From Flavobacterium xueshanense (GTDB taxonomy: Bacteria; Bacteroidota; Bacteroidia; Flavobacteriales; Flavobacteriaceae): a DNA stretch of 64,000 nt. Position 1 is the stretch's first letter. Each line of letters opens with the position of its first letter. The notes below the pieces were generated by a model. It saw only the letters and a program-made list of their open reading frames with translations. It had not been told where the DNA came from and searched no databases. Position numbers and translations under genes: made by a program. Positions 52,655 through 62,074 of the stretch are shown one piece after another. The stretch lies in the NCBI RefSeq assembly GCF_900112975.1, contig NZ_FONQ01000008.1, positions 1-64,000 on the forward strand, in the 5' to 3' direction.

Positions 52655-53557
52655 ATGAGAAAAATTTTTTACTACTTAATTTTTGCTGTTGCCATCACTT
52701 CTTGTGCGCCAAATCCTTTTAAAAAGAGCGAAAAAATATACGATACTACATTAAAAACATTAAAAAAAACCATATCCAATAAGGATTCGCAACCTTTACC
52801 TGAGATTCCTTATGTATCGATGAATATTGACACTTTATACACTAAACAACTGCATACGTTTAAGGATACAATTTTCAAAATGGGCTCGACACCTCTGGAA
52901 AATGGGATTAATACAGAATGGATAGGAACAGTAAATTTCAATTTACGCAAACCCAATTTCATTATTATTCACCACACTGCACAAGATTCATTGCAACAAA
53001 CTATCAAAACGTTTACAAAAATAGAAACTCAGGTGAGTTCCCACTATGTCATTTCAGATGATGGAAAAGTAGTTCAAATGCTGAACGATTATTTACGTGC
53101 CTGGCATGCCGGCAATGGTTTATGGGGAAAAAACACCGATATAAATTCTAATTCAATAGGCATCGAATTGGATAACAACGGATCAGAAGTTTTTTCTGAA
53201 TTACAGATTAATAGCTTATTGGCTCTTTTGACTAAATTAAAAAAAGAGTACAACATTCCGACGCAAAATATCATAGGACATGCAGACATTGCACCAACAA
53301 GAAAAAAAGATCCAAGTGCATTATTTCCTTGGAAAATATTAGCTGAAAAAGGTTTCGGAGTTTGGCCTGATGAATCTTTAGAAACAGCACCAATTGATTT
53401 CAATGTAGAACAAGGATTGCGAATCATAGGATACGATACTAAAAATCTGACTGCGGCAATTATGGCTTTCAAACTTCATTTCATTCAGAACGAAGTGAAT
53501 GCTCTATTGGACGAAAAAACGATCAATACGATTTATTCTATTTATAAAAAGCAATAA
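52655..53557 (+). CDS. N-acetylmuramoyl-L-alanine amidase (lipoprotein)
   Basis: A 300-residue Amidase_2 enzyme that cuts the bond between N-acetylmuramic acid and L-alanine in peptidoglycan. A lipoprotein signal 'FAVAITSCAPNP' anchors it. Zinc ligands are visible in 'FIIIHHTAQDS' and in 'IIGHADIAPTRKKDPSALFP', with the Asp ligand or catalytic Lys in the same segment; 'SSHYVISDDGKVVQML' is the family core. The C-terminal part (about 245-300) resembles a small peptidoglycan-binding helical region. Likely role: cell-wall recycling or remodelling at the outer membrane. Confidence 0.9.
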   Translation: MRKIFYYLIFAVAITSCAPNPFKKSEKIYDTTLKTLKKTISNKDSQPLPEIPYVSMNIDTLYTKQLHTFKDTIFKMGSTPLENGINTEWIGTVNFNLRKPNFIIIHHTAQDSLQQTIKTFTKIETQVSSHYVISDDGKVVQMLNDYLRAWHAGNGLWGKNTDINSNSIGIELDNNGSEVFSELQINSLLALLTKLKKEYNIPTQNIIGHADIAPTRKKDPSALFPWKILAEKGFGVWPDESLETAPIDFNVEQGLRIIGYDTKNLTAAIMAFKLHFIQNEVNALLDEKTINTIYSIYKKQ

Positions 53558-53868
53558 TCTATTGTATTCTCATCTTATAAAAACGGTTTTTTGATTCTTT
53601 CAAAAAACCGTTTTCTATTTATAATCAACTCGTTTCTATCCATTTAATTTCTTACTGCTTACTAATTTTAAAATAAAAAAAGCTTCCAAAGTAGACTATT
53701 CCATACATTTTTAATCTCCCCAATATGTTGCCTTGCAGATAATCGGCTAAAAGCCAAAATCCAACTTAACAGATGTTAATGTTTTATTATTTTATTTTTT
53801 CTTACTTTTAGTGTCTAAAGCAAAAATGTTCTTTGCTGTAAAAATAACGTTGAACCTAAATTAAAAAA
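53558..53868. other. Spacer with a terminator before the M16 peptidase gene
   Basis: A 311-base spacer. Its first part holds the amidase terminator (listed separately). The rest is AT-rich; I see no small gene and no clear promoter box. Confidence 0.4.
53580..53614 (+). terminator. Terminator after the amidase gene
   Basis: AAAACGGTTTTTTGA (53580-53594) and TCAAAAAACCGTTTT (53600-53614) form a perfect 15-base stem with a 5-base loop, followed by CTATTT. Confidence 0.9.
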
Positions 53869-56697
53869 ATGAAACCAATCCAGTTATTAATGTGTTTTTT
53901 GGTGCTTTTTAGTACTTTTTCATCTCATGCCCAAAATCAAAAATCAAAAGAGTTCAAAGTAGCATTTGAAAAATTCACTTTAGAAAACGGATTGCAAGTC
54001 ATCCTGCATATTGACCGCTCAGATCCTGTGGTTGCAGTTGCTTTGACCAGCCATGTAGGTTCTGCCAGAGAAAAAGCGGGTCGCACAGGATTTGCGCATT
54101 TATTTGAGCATTTACTTTTCTTGGAATCGGAAAACTTAGGAAAAGGAGGTTTGGATAAAATGAGCGCACGTATTGGTGGTGCCGGTGCTAATGGTTCGAC
54201 CAGCAGAGATCGCACTAATTATTTTCAAACTGTTCCAAAAGATGCTTTAGAAAAAATGATTTGGGCCGAAGCCGATAAACTAGGTTATTTCATCAATACG
54301 GTAACAGAACCGGTTTTAGCCAAAGAAAAACAGGTCGTTAAAAATGAAAAAAGACAAAGTTATGACAACAGACCTTACGGACATAATTTTTCAGTAATCT
54401 CTAAAAACTTATACCCGGCGACGCATCCTTACAATTGGGACGTTATTGGTTCTTTGGAAGATTTACAAAATGCGACACTTGAAGATGTAAAAAGTTTTTA
54501 CAATCGCTGGTATGTGCCAAATAATGTTACGCTAACTATTGCCGGAGATTTTGATGTTAAACAAACGAAAGCTTGGGTCGAAAAATATTTTGGAGAAATA
54601 AAACGTGGCGAAGCAATTCCTAAAATGGAAAAACAGTCTGTAACATTGACCGAAACTAAAAAACTGTATTATGAAGATAATTTTGCCAAGTTACCGCAAC
54701 TCACACTCACATGGCCTTCCGTTTATGAATACCATCCTGACAGTTATGCATTGGAAGTTTTGGCAAGTTATCTTTCAAAAGGTAAAAAAGCCCCTTTGTA
54801 CAAAACCTTAGTTGAAGACAAAAAAATAACAGATGCCGCTGATGTTTTCCAATACAATTCAGAAATAGCGGGTCAGTATATGTTGAGCGTAACGGCATTT
54901 GAAAAAACAAATTTGAATGAAGTAATGAATGGCGTGAACGAAGCTTTTAAAAACTTTGAAACTGAAGGAATTTCACAACAGGATTTAAATCGAATTAAAG
55001 CGGGACAAGAAACTGCTTTTTACACAAATTTATCTAGTATATTAGGAAAAGGATTTCAACTGGCGCAATATGAAATTTTTGCAGGAACTCCAGATTATAT
55101 CAACCAGGATGTTAAAAATATTCTTGCGGTAACTACCCAAGATGTGATGCGGGTGTATCAAAAATACATCAAAGGAAAAGATTTTGTGGCCACCAGTTTT
55201 GTTCCAAAAGGAGACGTAAATTTGATTTTGGATGGTTCAACATTAGCCGCGGTTGTTGAGGAAAAAATCATTGAAGGCAAAGAAGATTCCTTTGACGCCA
55301 GTATTGCTGCAACTTATGAAAAAACACCTTCTAAATTTGACCGAAGCAAAGAACCGGCTTATGGACAAAGTCCTGATGTAAAATTACCATCTGTATGGAA
55401 AAATAAGTTATCATCGGGAATAAATGTTTTAGGTGTAGAAAACCATGAAGTACCGCTTGTTCAATTTCAATTGCAAATAAAAGGCGGAATGCTACTTGAA
55501 AACACTGCTAAAATAGGCGTTTCAAATATGTTGGCGGAACTAATGACAAAAGGAACCAAAAACAAAACTCCGGAACAACTGGAATATGCTATCGAAAGTC
55601 TGGGCGCAACGATTAGAGCGTATGCAACTGATGAATCCATTTTTATTTCAGGAAATACCTTAGCTAAGAATTACAATGCAACTATGGCATTAGTTCAGGA
55701 AATAATTTTACAACCGCGCTGGGATACTAAAGAATTTGAATTGATTAAACAAAGTACTTTAAGCCAAATTCTACAACAAAAAGCAGATCCAAATAGTATT
55801 GCCAGAAATGAATTCAAAAAATTAATTTATTGCAAAGAATCAATTTTATCCAACAACCGCATCGGTACCGAAAACTCTGTAAACAGTATTACAATTGATG
55901 ATTTAAAAAATTATTACACTAAAAACACAGCTCCATCAGTTACTAATTTTCAAATTGTTGGTGGTGTTTCAAAAGCGGATGTGACCAATTCATTAGCGAA
56001 TTTAAATAAAAACTGGGAGGCTAAAAATGTTACGATTCCTAAAATAACAGCTACAAATACGGTAACGGCGTCAAAAATTTATTTTTATGATGTTCCGGGT
56101 GCAAAACAATCTGTAATTAGAATTGGATACCCCGCACTTGCGGCTACTGATTCAGATTTTTATCCTGTTCAAATCATGAATTACCGTTTAGGTGGTGGCA
56201 GTTTTGCCTCACAATTGACACAACAATTACGTGAAGGAAAAGGATTTACGTATGGAATCAATTCTTCGTTTAATGGTTCTGTCAACAAAGGTCCATTTAC
56301 AGTTTCGAGCGGTGTACGTTCCAATGTTACCTTTGAATCCATTAGTTTGATAAAAGAAATTATAGAGCAATATGGAAAAAACTTTAACGAGAATGATCTT
56401 GAGGTGACGAAAGGATATTTAATAAAAAGTAATGCTAGAGCATTTGAAACCCTGTCTTCTAAACTGGAAATGCTGTACAACATCAGCAACTACAATTATG
56501 CGGATGACTATGCGAAACAACAGGAAAACATTGTAAAAAACAGCACTGTTGACGTCATAAAAAAGCTTTCAGAAAAGTATTTGAATGCTGATAAAATGAT
56601 CTATTTAGTGGTTGGTGATGCTGAAACGCAGTTGATAAAGCTGGAACAAATTGGTTTTGGAGCACCAATCCTTCTAAATAAAGCAGCGGTAAAATAA
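53869..56697 (+). CDS. M16-family zinc peptidase
   Basis: A 942-residue secreted or periplasmic peptidase of family M16 (pitrilysin/insulinase). A signal peptide (about 1-21, 'FSSHAQ') is followed by two M16 halves. The first has the inverted zinc motif HxxEH, H77/E80/H81 in 'FAHLFEHLLFLE', with the third ligand Glu expected in 'VLAKEKQVVKNEKRQSYDNR'. The second half (about 490-940) lacks the motif, as is usual for the inactive lobe, and holds the Arg/Tyr pair near 'REGKGFTYGINSSFNG'. It should degrade short peptides in the periplasm. It is monocistronic. Confidence 0.93.
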   Translation: MKPIQLLMCFLVLFSTFSSHAQNQKSKEFKVAFEKFTLENGLQVILHIDRSDPVVAVALTSHVGSAREKAGRTGFAHLFEHLLFLESENLGKGGLDKMSARIGGAGANGSTSRDRTNYFQTVPKDALEKMIWAEADKLGYFINTVTEPVLAKEKQVVKNEKRQSYDNRPYGHNFSVISKNLYPATHPYNWDVIGSLEDLQNATLEDVKSFYNRWYVPNNVTLTIAGDFDVKQTKAWVEKYFGEIKRGEAIPKMEKQSVTLTETKKLYYEDNFAKLPQLTLTWPSVYEYHPDSYALEVLASYLSKGKKAPLYKTLVEDKKITDAADVFQYNSEIAGQYMLSVTAFEKTNLNEVMNGVNEAFKNFETEGISQQDLNRIKAGQETAFYTNLSSILGKGFQLAQYEIFAGTPDYINQDVKNILAVTTQDVMRVYQKYIKGKDFVATSFVPKGDVNLILDGSTLAAVVEEKIIEGKEDSFDASIAATYEKTPSKFDRSKEPAYGQSPDVKLPSVWKNKLSSGINVLGVENHEVPLVQFQLQIKGGMLLENTAKIGVSNMLAELMTKGTKNKTPEQLEYAIESLGATIRAYATDESIFISGNTLAKNYNATMALVQEIILQPRWDTKEFELIKQSTLSQILQQKADPNSIARNEFKKLIYCKESILSNNRIGTENSVNSITIDDLKNYYTKNTAPSVTNFQIVGGVSKADVTNSLANLNKNWEAKNVTIPKITATNTVTASKIYFYDVPGAKQSVIRIGYPALAATDSDFYPVQIMNYRLGGGSFASQLTQQLREGKGFTYGINSSFNGSVNKGPFTVSSGVRSNVTFESISLIKEIIEQYGKNFNENDLEVTKGYLIKSNARAFETLSSKLEMLYNISNYNYADDYAKQQENIVKNSTVDVIKKLSEKYLNADKMIYLVVGDAETQLIKLEQIGFGAPILLNKAAVK

Positions 56698-56739
56698 GCT
56701 GATTTTAAGCTAATTTGGGTTACACATAACTGATTGTCT

Positions 56740-56889
56740 TAGCCCAGATCAAAGTGAAAATCCCTACTGCAAAAAAAATAATTTTTCTTGTCCTGAAAGA
56801 GCGACCAACGGAAGCTCCTTTCAGGATTTAGAAAAATATTTTATTTAAGGGAGGATTATTGTAACGGAGCGCTGGATTAGCTCCTAAAA
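56740..56889 (+). repeat. Structured intergenic repeat, copy B
   Basis: Starts TAGCCCAGATCAAAGTGAAA and ends TGTAACGGAGCGCTGGATTA followed by GCTCC, matching the ends of copy A (50588-50709). Its centre differs: TCCTGAAAG (56791-56799) pairs CTTTCAGGA (56818-56826) around GAGCGACCAACGGAAGCTC. It lies between convergent genes. Confidence 0.55.
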
Positions 56890-56891
56890 TT

Positions 56892-57251
56892 TTATTCATT
56901 CATTTCGTCATGACGCTCCGGAACTTGCGGATCGTACAGCGGACATTTGAATTCTTCCATTATATTCACTAAAGTATCCATTGTTTTTCCTTCGGTGCCA
57001 TAGCAATCAATTTTTATACTTTGGGGCGTCGTTCTGATGTGAAAAGCACCTGCACCATTGTTATTTTTCCAACTATTATCGTCTACTTTATCCCATTTTG
57101 AAAATACAGAAGCGATTCTATTCAAGATGACTTGTACCGGAAGTTCTTCAAGACCTTCAATTTCAGCTTGCTCTTCTGTAATAGTTTCATAAACCAAGTG
57201 ATGGTTGAGATAAATTCCCTCAAGATATTTCCAAAAAACCAATTCGTACAT
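56892..57251 (-). CDS. Conserved hypothetical protein
   Basis: A 119-residue soluble acidic protein, 'MYELVFWKYLEGIYLNHHLV' at the start and 'NGAGAFHIRTTPQSIKIDCY' in the middle. No signal peptide or membrane segment. The mixed alpha/beta look and acidic end ('PQVPERHDEMNE') suggest a small cytoplasmic protein; I do not recognise the family. It lies 62 bases downstream of purM on the same strand and may be co-transcribed. Confidence 0.7.
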   Translation of the reverse strand: MYELVFWKYLEGIYLNHHLVYETITEEQAEIEGLEELPVQVILNRIASVFSKWDKVDDNSWKNNNGAGAFHIRTTPQSIKIDCYGTEGKTMDTLVNIMEEFKCPLYDPQVPERHDEMNE

Positions 57252-57313
57252 AGCTAAAAAATTAAAAGATTAAAGAATTGAAAGATTAAAATTTGAACTT
57301 CAATTGAAGCTTT

Positions 57314-58492
57314 TTAATATTCAAAAGTTCCGTATTCACTGGCAATAGTCAGTTTTTTTGAAGTAGCAACTTCTACTCTACCTACTATTTGTGCATCAAC
57401 ATTAAATGATTTTGAAATCGCGATAATGTCTTGTGCAACTGCTTCCGGAACATAAATTTCCATACGGTGACCACAATTGAACACTTGGTACATTTCTTTC
57501 CAATCCGTTTTAGATTGCTCTTGAATTAACTGAAATAATGGTGGAACAGAAAACAAATTATCTTTTATAATGTGTAAATTTTCTACGAAATGTAAAATTT
57601 TAGTTTGCGCTCCTCCACTGCAATGCACCATTCCGTGAATTTCATTGGAAGAATATTGGTCTAAAATTTTCTTGATGATTGGCGCATAGGTTCTGGTTGG
57701 CGAAAGCACCAATTGTCCGGCATCGATTGGTGAATTTTCAACGGCGTCCGTCAATTTTACTTGTCCGGAATAGATCAATTCTTCAGGAACTAAAGCATCG
57801 AAACTCTCCGGATATTTGGTTGCCAAATATTTCCCGAAAACATCATGACGCGCCGATGTTAATCCGTTACTTCCCATTCCCCCATTATAGCTTTTCTCGT
57901 AAGTGGCCTGACCGAAAGAGGCCAATCCTACAATTACGTCACCCGCTTCAATATTGGCATTATCAATAACTTTAGAACGTTTCATTCGAGCTGTAACTGT
58001 TGAATCTACAATTATCGTTCGAACTATATCGCCTACATCTGCCGTTTCTCCTCCAGTTGAATGTATGGTTATGCCAAAAGACTCCAGTTCTTTAATCAGT
58101 TCTTCGGTTCCGTTGATAATTGCTGAAATTACTTCGGCAGAGATTAGGTTTTTATTTCTTCCAATGGTAGACGAAAGCAAAATATTATCAGTTGCTCCCA
58201 CGCACAATAAATCATCAATGTTCATGATTAAAGCATCTTGAGCAATACCTTTCCAAACAGAAATATCGCCAGTTTCTTTCCAGTACATGTAGGCCAACGA
58301 GGATTTAGTTCCAGCTCCGTCCGCATGCATGATTAAACAATATTCTTCATCTTGCGTCAAGTAATCAGGGACAATTTTGCAGAAAGCTTGTGGAAATAAT
58401 CCTTTATCAATGTTTTTTATTGCATTATGAACATCTTCTTTGGATGCCGAAACACCGCGAAGTGCATATCTTTTTGAAGTATCTGAACTCAT
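57314..58492 (-). CDS. purM: Phosphoribosylformylglycinamidine cyclo-ligase (AIR synthetase)
   Basis: Catalyses the fifth step of purine synthesis, closing FGAM to AIR with ATP. The 392 residues are longer than E. coli PurM (about 345) but keep the fold: 'LIMHADGAGTKSSLAYMYWK', 'AQDALIMNIDDLLCVGATDN', the Gly-rich 'HSTGGETADVGDIVRT' and 'GQATYEKSYNGGMGSNGLTS'. The C-terminal half has 'EIHGMVHCSGGAQTKILHF' and 'VFNCGHRMEIYVP', matching the family's 'GGG' and 'N-GxGm' motifs with changes. The longer form occurs in Bacteroidetes. The gene stands alone apart from the small downstream ORF. Confidence 0.92.
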   Translation of the reverse strand: MSSDTSKRYALRGVSASKEDVHNAIKNIDKGLFPQAFCKIVPDYLTQDEEYCLIMHADGAGTKSSLAYMYWKETGDISVWKGIAQDALIMNIDDLLCVGATDNILLSSTIGRNKNLISAEVISAIINGTEELIKELESFGITIHSTGGETADVGDIVRTIIVDSTVTARMKRSKVIDNANIEAGDVIVGLASFGQATYEKSYNGGMGSNGLTSARHDVFGKYLATKYPESFDALVPEELIYSGQVKLTDAVENSPIDAGQLVLSPTRTYAPIIKKILDQYSSNEIHGMVHCSGGAQTKILHFVENLHIIKDNLFSVPPLFQLIQEQSKTDWKEMYQVFNCGHRMEIYVPEAVAQDIIAISKSFNVDAQIVGRVEVATSKKLTIASEYGTFEY

Positions 58493-58669
58493 GTAGTAAA
58501 GTTGTGAAGCCTGCTTTTAAGCAGGTAGTTGTGTGGCAAAGGTAATTATTTTTTTGGGTTTTGCCTATCGAGTCTTAATAAGTGTTTCTTGATAAAATCG
58601 TCTTGCAAAAATTATTCACACCCAAAGTTTAGCATCTAAGAGAAGAATGTCTTAAAAAAATTTGTCAAA

Positions 58670-58702
58670 AAAAATGTCCATCGGATACAGATAGACATTT
58701 TT
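58670..58702 (-). terminator. Terminator at the end of the curli operon
   Basis: AAAAATGTC (58670-58678) and GACATTTTT (58694-58702) pair, with an inner ATC/GAT; on the minus strand a T-rich run follows. It lies about 25 bases after the stop of the last gene. Confidence 0.7.
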
Positions 58703-58726
58703 ATTAAATTTCAATGGCGTAATAAA

Positions 58727-60220
58727 TTACTCCCAGTCAGGCATGTATGCCTCAGAAAATAATACTACTCTAGATGCACCTAAATTATTTATAGCAGGGG
58801 TAAATCGAACAATATTTTTTACAGACAGCCCATCATTAGAAGTATTAACAATAATTATTTCGGCTTCGTTTGGAGAATATCGAGCATCTAGATCTAAAGT
58901 CCCTACTGGCTTATCAATACCCACCTCAGTAGTGACACCAGTACTAAAAACATGTTGAAAAACCCTAGCATCTAGCTGTCTATAATTAGCATCTTCAAAT
59001 CCCGAAATATCTCTTGAAAAAATTATTTTTTGGCCTGTTACCGAAAAATTTAATCCCCCCATTGCGCCGGTAAATCCAGATATTATCTGACTTATAATGA
59101 CACCCGATGTATTAATAACAAATATTTCTGAGTTATAACCATTAGCATTATTAACCTTCAATGCTATTTTTGTATTATCAAAACTCCAATCACATTCTGA
59201 AATAAACTTACCATCCGCAGTTTGATAAATTTTAGTTAATCCGCTACCATCACTATTTATCCTATATAATTTGTCAAAATATGGATAAATTATCTGGCTA
59301 CCCGAAGTATTCCATGAAAAATTAATAAATTCACTATTAAATCCTGCAATAGGAATCGAATTTGTCACTTTAAAAACTCCTGAACCATCTTCATTCATGG
59401 TGTATATATGATTTTGGGCCCCACTAGCCCTTATAAATGCAATTTTATTAGATTGCTTATTTTTTCTTGGTCTCCAACTATTCATATTTGAACTTGTTAA
59501 TTGTATTATATTTCCCCCATCATTGCCCGAGTAAATAACATTATTGTCGTTTACTTTTTTTACAATTGTAAAACGAGCGTTTGGAAATGATGTTGTAGTA
59601 AAAGAATGTACTTCACTCAAAACAGGTACATTTATCCCATCAGATACAGAAACCTGCCAATAATATTTAGTACTATAGGTAAGGTTTTTTAAACTAAAAT
59701 TTGGTTTAGTTATCTTTGAATAAACTACAATGTCACTATTACTATCTTTTCGTAATGTAATATCATAAGTGAGACTATCTTTTTCAGGATCAGAAGAAGT
59801 CCATATTAAATTTAATTCCAAATTTTGATTCTGGGCATTATCTTTTGGCGTAACTAATATTGGAGCGGTTGGAGGTTTATTATTGGTCGTCGACAATTTA
59901 AGTTCGAATACAATATTTGTTGCGCTATTTATATTAACGGTTGCAGGTTCATATTTTGTTATATAACCTTCTTTTTGAGCTTCAAAGGAATACTGTCCGA
60001 TTTTGACTCCTGAAATAGAAAATTTTCCTTTTTCATCCGTAAAAACTATGCTTGAGTTTGGATTTGAAAATACCTTTACATTCGCTAAGGGCAAAAAAGT
60101 TACTGCACTTACAACTTTTCCTTCAACAATTCCAAAGTCTTCTCCAGTAATCTTTTCCTCACTACAAGAAAAAAGCATAACTAAAAGTACCAAACTAAAT
60201 TTTAGATAAATATTTTTCAT
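58727..60220 (-). CDS. Lipoprotein with regulatory-like, FN3 and beta-propeller domains
   Basis: About 497 residues. The ATG at 60220 gives a lipoprotein signal 'LVLLVMLFSCSEEK'; the longer frame from 60253 would add 11 residues before it. Domains: a carboxypeptidase regulatory-like fold (about 22-105, 'VKVFSNPNSSIVFTDEKGKF'), a fibronectin type III-like part (about 115-215, 'YDITLRKDSNSD', 'TKYYWQVSVSDG'), then a TolB-like propeller with WD40-type repeats ('NSWRPRKNKQSNKIAFIR', 'CDWSFDNTKIALKV', 'DARYSPNEAEIIIVN'). It is the last gene of the curli operon, 76 bases after csgG, so a surface role alongside curli is likely but unproven. Confidence 0.82.
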   Translation of the reverse strand: MKNIYLKFSLVLLVMLFSCSEEKITGEDFGIVEGKVVSAVTFLPLANVKVFSNPNSSIVFTDEKGKFSISGVKIGQYSFEAQKEGYITKYEPATVNINSATNIVFELKLSTTNNKPPTAPILVTPKDNAQNQNLELNLIWTSSDPEKDSLTYDITLRKDSNSDIVVYSKITKPNFSLKNLTYSTKYYWQVSVSDGINVPVLSEVHSFTTTSFPNARFTIVKKVNDNNVIYSGNDGGNIIQLTSSNMNSWRPRKNKQSNKIAFIRASGAQNHIYTMNEDGSGVFKVTNSIPIAGFNSEFINFSWNTSGSQIIYPYFDKLYRINSDGSGLTKIYQTADGKFISECDWSFDNTKIALKVNNANGYNSEIFVINTSGVIISQIISGFTGAMGGLNFSVTGQKIIFSRDISGFEDANYRQLDARVFQHVFSTGVTTEVGIDKPVGTLDLDARYSPNEAEIIIVNTSNDGLSVKNIVRFTPAINNLGASRVVLFSEAYMPDWE

Positions 60221-60296
60221 TATTACAGAATTAAGATTTTTTGAAATAACCAATTATTTAAGAGCGTATTAATATTGACTTGATTTTTTATATTTT

Positions 60297-61655
60297 CTAT
60301 CTTTTTTGTAAAAAATAATAGGTCATTCCTAAACCAAAACGATAATAGTAATCATCCCTTACTCCTCTTTTTAAATAGTCAATATTATCACTAAAATTTA
60401 AGTTATGCTCACCATATAATTTTATTCCAATTTTGTCTGAAATCATATACTCCAATCCTAATCCATATTGAAGTTTAAAATGCTCATTGTCAAAAATCCT
60501 ATTTGCGCCAAAACCTCCCCCAGCAAATATAAAGGGACTCAGTTTGTCTTTTGGTAATATGATAAGTTCCCCATTAAGATCGAATGTTAGATAACCGACA
60601 TCTAAACGATCTTTATTTGCCAGATTTATAACATTAGTTGATGCACTTAAATTAAAACTTGGTGTAATAAAATATTTTAATGCCCCTCGTCCCATTGGTC
60701 GTAATAATGAACTTCCATAATCGCCATCCATTAATGTAACTCCGCTCGAAATCTCTATGGCAAACTTGGATCTTCTTTCTTGAAGGTGTCTTCCGTAAAT
60801 TGCGGCTACATCTGCTTCCTGATTTTCCTCTTTATATTTCATCATTACAGCATCGATTTCAGGTTTAGGAGCATCCGTCTCCCAAATACTGTCTTTGATA
60901 CCTTCTAAAACAAGCGAAGAAACCGCTTTTTCAATCGCCTCCGTTACTGCCATTTGGATAGGTTCGTTAGTTGTATAACCTGTTTCAACTTCCAAAAGTC
61001 TTTTAAAGTTTACATATTTAAAGAGACTCTGATCAATTGCTTGAGAAAGTATAGTTTTAGAAATATAAACTGATTTCATTATTTTTCCATTTGAAGTAGA
61101 AATCATCCTTAGGTAAACGGTTACCCTGTCTTGTCTATATTTCACGGAACCTCCGGTACCAAAATATCTTGCACCAAATCCTCCTGTAATTATATTAGAG
61201 TCATAAGAAATAATCCCACCTTCAAGCAATACGCCAGCGTACAGCAAAGGCGTTATTTGAATTTCATTAGGATCTGTTTTTTTTGAATATTCCTGCCTAG
61301 TAGAGCGTATCAGATTTCTTTCTTGAAGTAAATTTCCAATATTTTCACGCTCAATAGGGATAAACCACTTTGAATCTTCAAGTGCTTTAATTAATATAGA
61401 AGTCGCCCCTTGAGTGACAGCAGTACTAAAGGTACTTCCGTTTTCAGAAGCCTTATACTGCCCTGTCTGATCTCTAAATTTATAGAGCCCAACCACAATT
61501 TGTTCTTTCGGTTTTGGGAGTGTTTTTAATAAAGAGGTGGCTGGGGTACTTTCTCCAATAACTGCTTTTTCAACACCTGTTGGCTGATTATAATAAGCAC
61601 CACAACTTAGGAATAAAAAAACAAGTAGAATAGCTGAGTAGGTTTGTAATCGCAT
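60297..61655 (-). CDS. csgG: Curli secretion channel CsgG with C-terminal beta-barrel extension
   Basis: The outer-membrane lipoprotein that forms the nonameric curli export pore. It starts with a lipoprotein signal ('LLVFLFLSCGAYYNQPTG'). The CsgG domain spans about 30-285: 'KPKEQIVVGLYKFRDQTGQY', 'FIPIERENIGNLLQERNLIR', 'LLEGGIISYDSNIITGGFGA' and 'VTVYLRMISTSNGKIMKSVY'. E. coli CsgG has about 277 residues; this protein has 452. The extra part (about 300-452) alternates strands with aromatic ends ('FIFAGGGFGANRIFD', 'GLGLEYMISDKIGIKLYGEH', 'YYYRFGLGMTYYF'), the pattern of a small outer-membrane barrel. It starts 1 base after csgF. Confidence 0.9.
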   Translation of the reverse strand: MRLQTYSAILLVFLFLSCGAYYNQPTGVEKAVIGESTPATSLLKTLPKPKEQIVVGLYKFRDQTGQYKASENGSTFSTAVTQGATSILIKALEDSKWFIPIERENIGNLLQERNLIRSTRQEYSKKTDPNEIQITPLLYAGVLLEGGIISYDSNIITGGFGARYFGTGGSVKYRQDRVTVYLRMISTSNGKIMKSVYISKTILSQAIDQSLFKYVNFKRLLEVETGYTTNEPIQMAVTEAIEKAVSSLVLEGIKDSIWETDAPKPEIDAVMMKYKEENQEADVAAIYGRHLQERRSKFAIEISSGVTLMDGDYGSSLLRPMGRGALKYFITPSFNLSASTNVINLANKDRLDVGYLTFDLNGELIILPKDKLSPFIFAGGGFGANRIFDNEHFKLQYGLGLEYMISDKIGIKLYGEHNLNFSDNIDYLKRGVRDDYYYRFGLGMTYYFLQKR

Positions 61656-61656
61656 A

Positions 61657-62058
61657 TTATTGATTTGGGATGATTACTTGAGTTCGTTCGCCTGTTTTTG
61701 TATCTAGAATATCAACTGTGAGCCCTCCAGATGATGGGTATACCTCTACAGATAGACTTCCAAATGTGTAAGTTCCCACAGTAATACCATTTGTCCCGAA
61801 TTGTTGTCTAAATAGAGAACTAGATAATTGACTTAATAATTGTGAATTTAAATTCGCAGTAAACCGTTCCAACTCTGTTTGCTGTGTTTGAGAAGAAAAA
61901 TCTTCCCTAAATTTATTTTGAGATTCCGCAGAATTTGCCAGCCATTGGTAATTAAATGTATCACCTCCAAAAGCAGGATTCTTAGGTTTATAAACTAAAT
62001 CCTGAGCGTTTACTGTTAGTGCAAGTAAGAAGATTGTTACTGAAAATAGAAATTTCAT
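61657..62058 (-). CDS. csgF: Curli assembly protein CsgF
   Basis: A 133-residue secreted protein that binds CsgG and couples curlin export to nucleation. A signal peptide (about 1-18, 'LALTVNAQ') is followed at once by the highly conserved CsgF start 'DLVYKPKNPAFGGDTFNYQW', which in E. coli inserts into the CsgG channel. The remainder ('TANLNSQLLSQLSSSLF', 'GTYTFGSLSVEVYPSSGGL', 'DTKTGERTQVIIP') matches the neck and head regions. Length is normal. It lies between csgE and csgG. Confidence 0.95.
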   Translation of the reverse strand: MKFLFSVTIFLLALTVNAQDLVYKPKNPAFGGDTFNYQWLANSAESQNKFREDFSSQTQQTELERFTANLNSQLLSQLSSSLFRQQFGTNGITVGTYTFGSLSVEVYPSSGGLTVDILDTKTGERTQVIIPNQ

Positions 62059-62074
62059 AATATAAAAAATAAGA

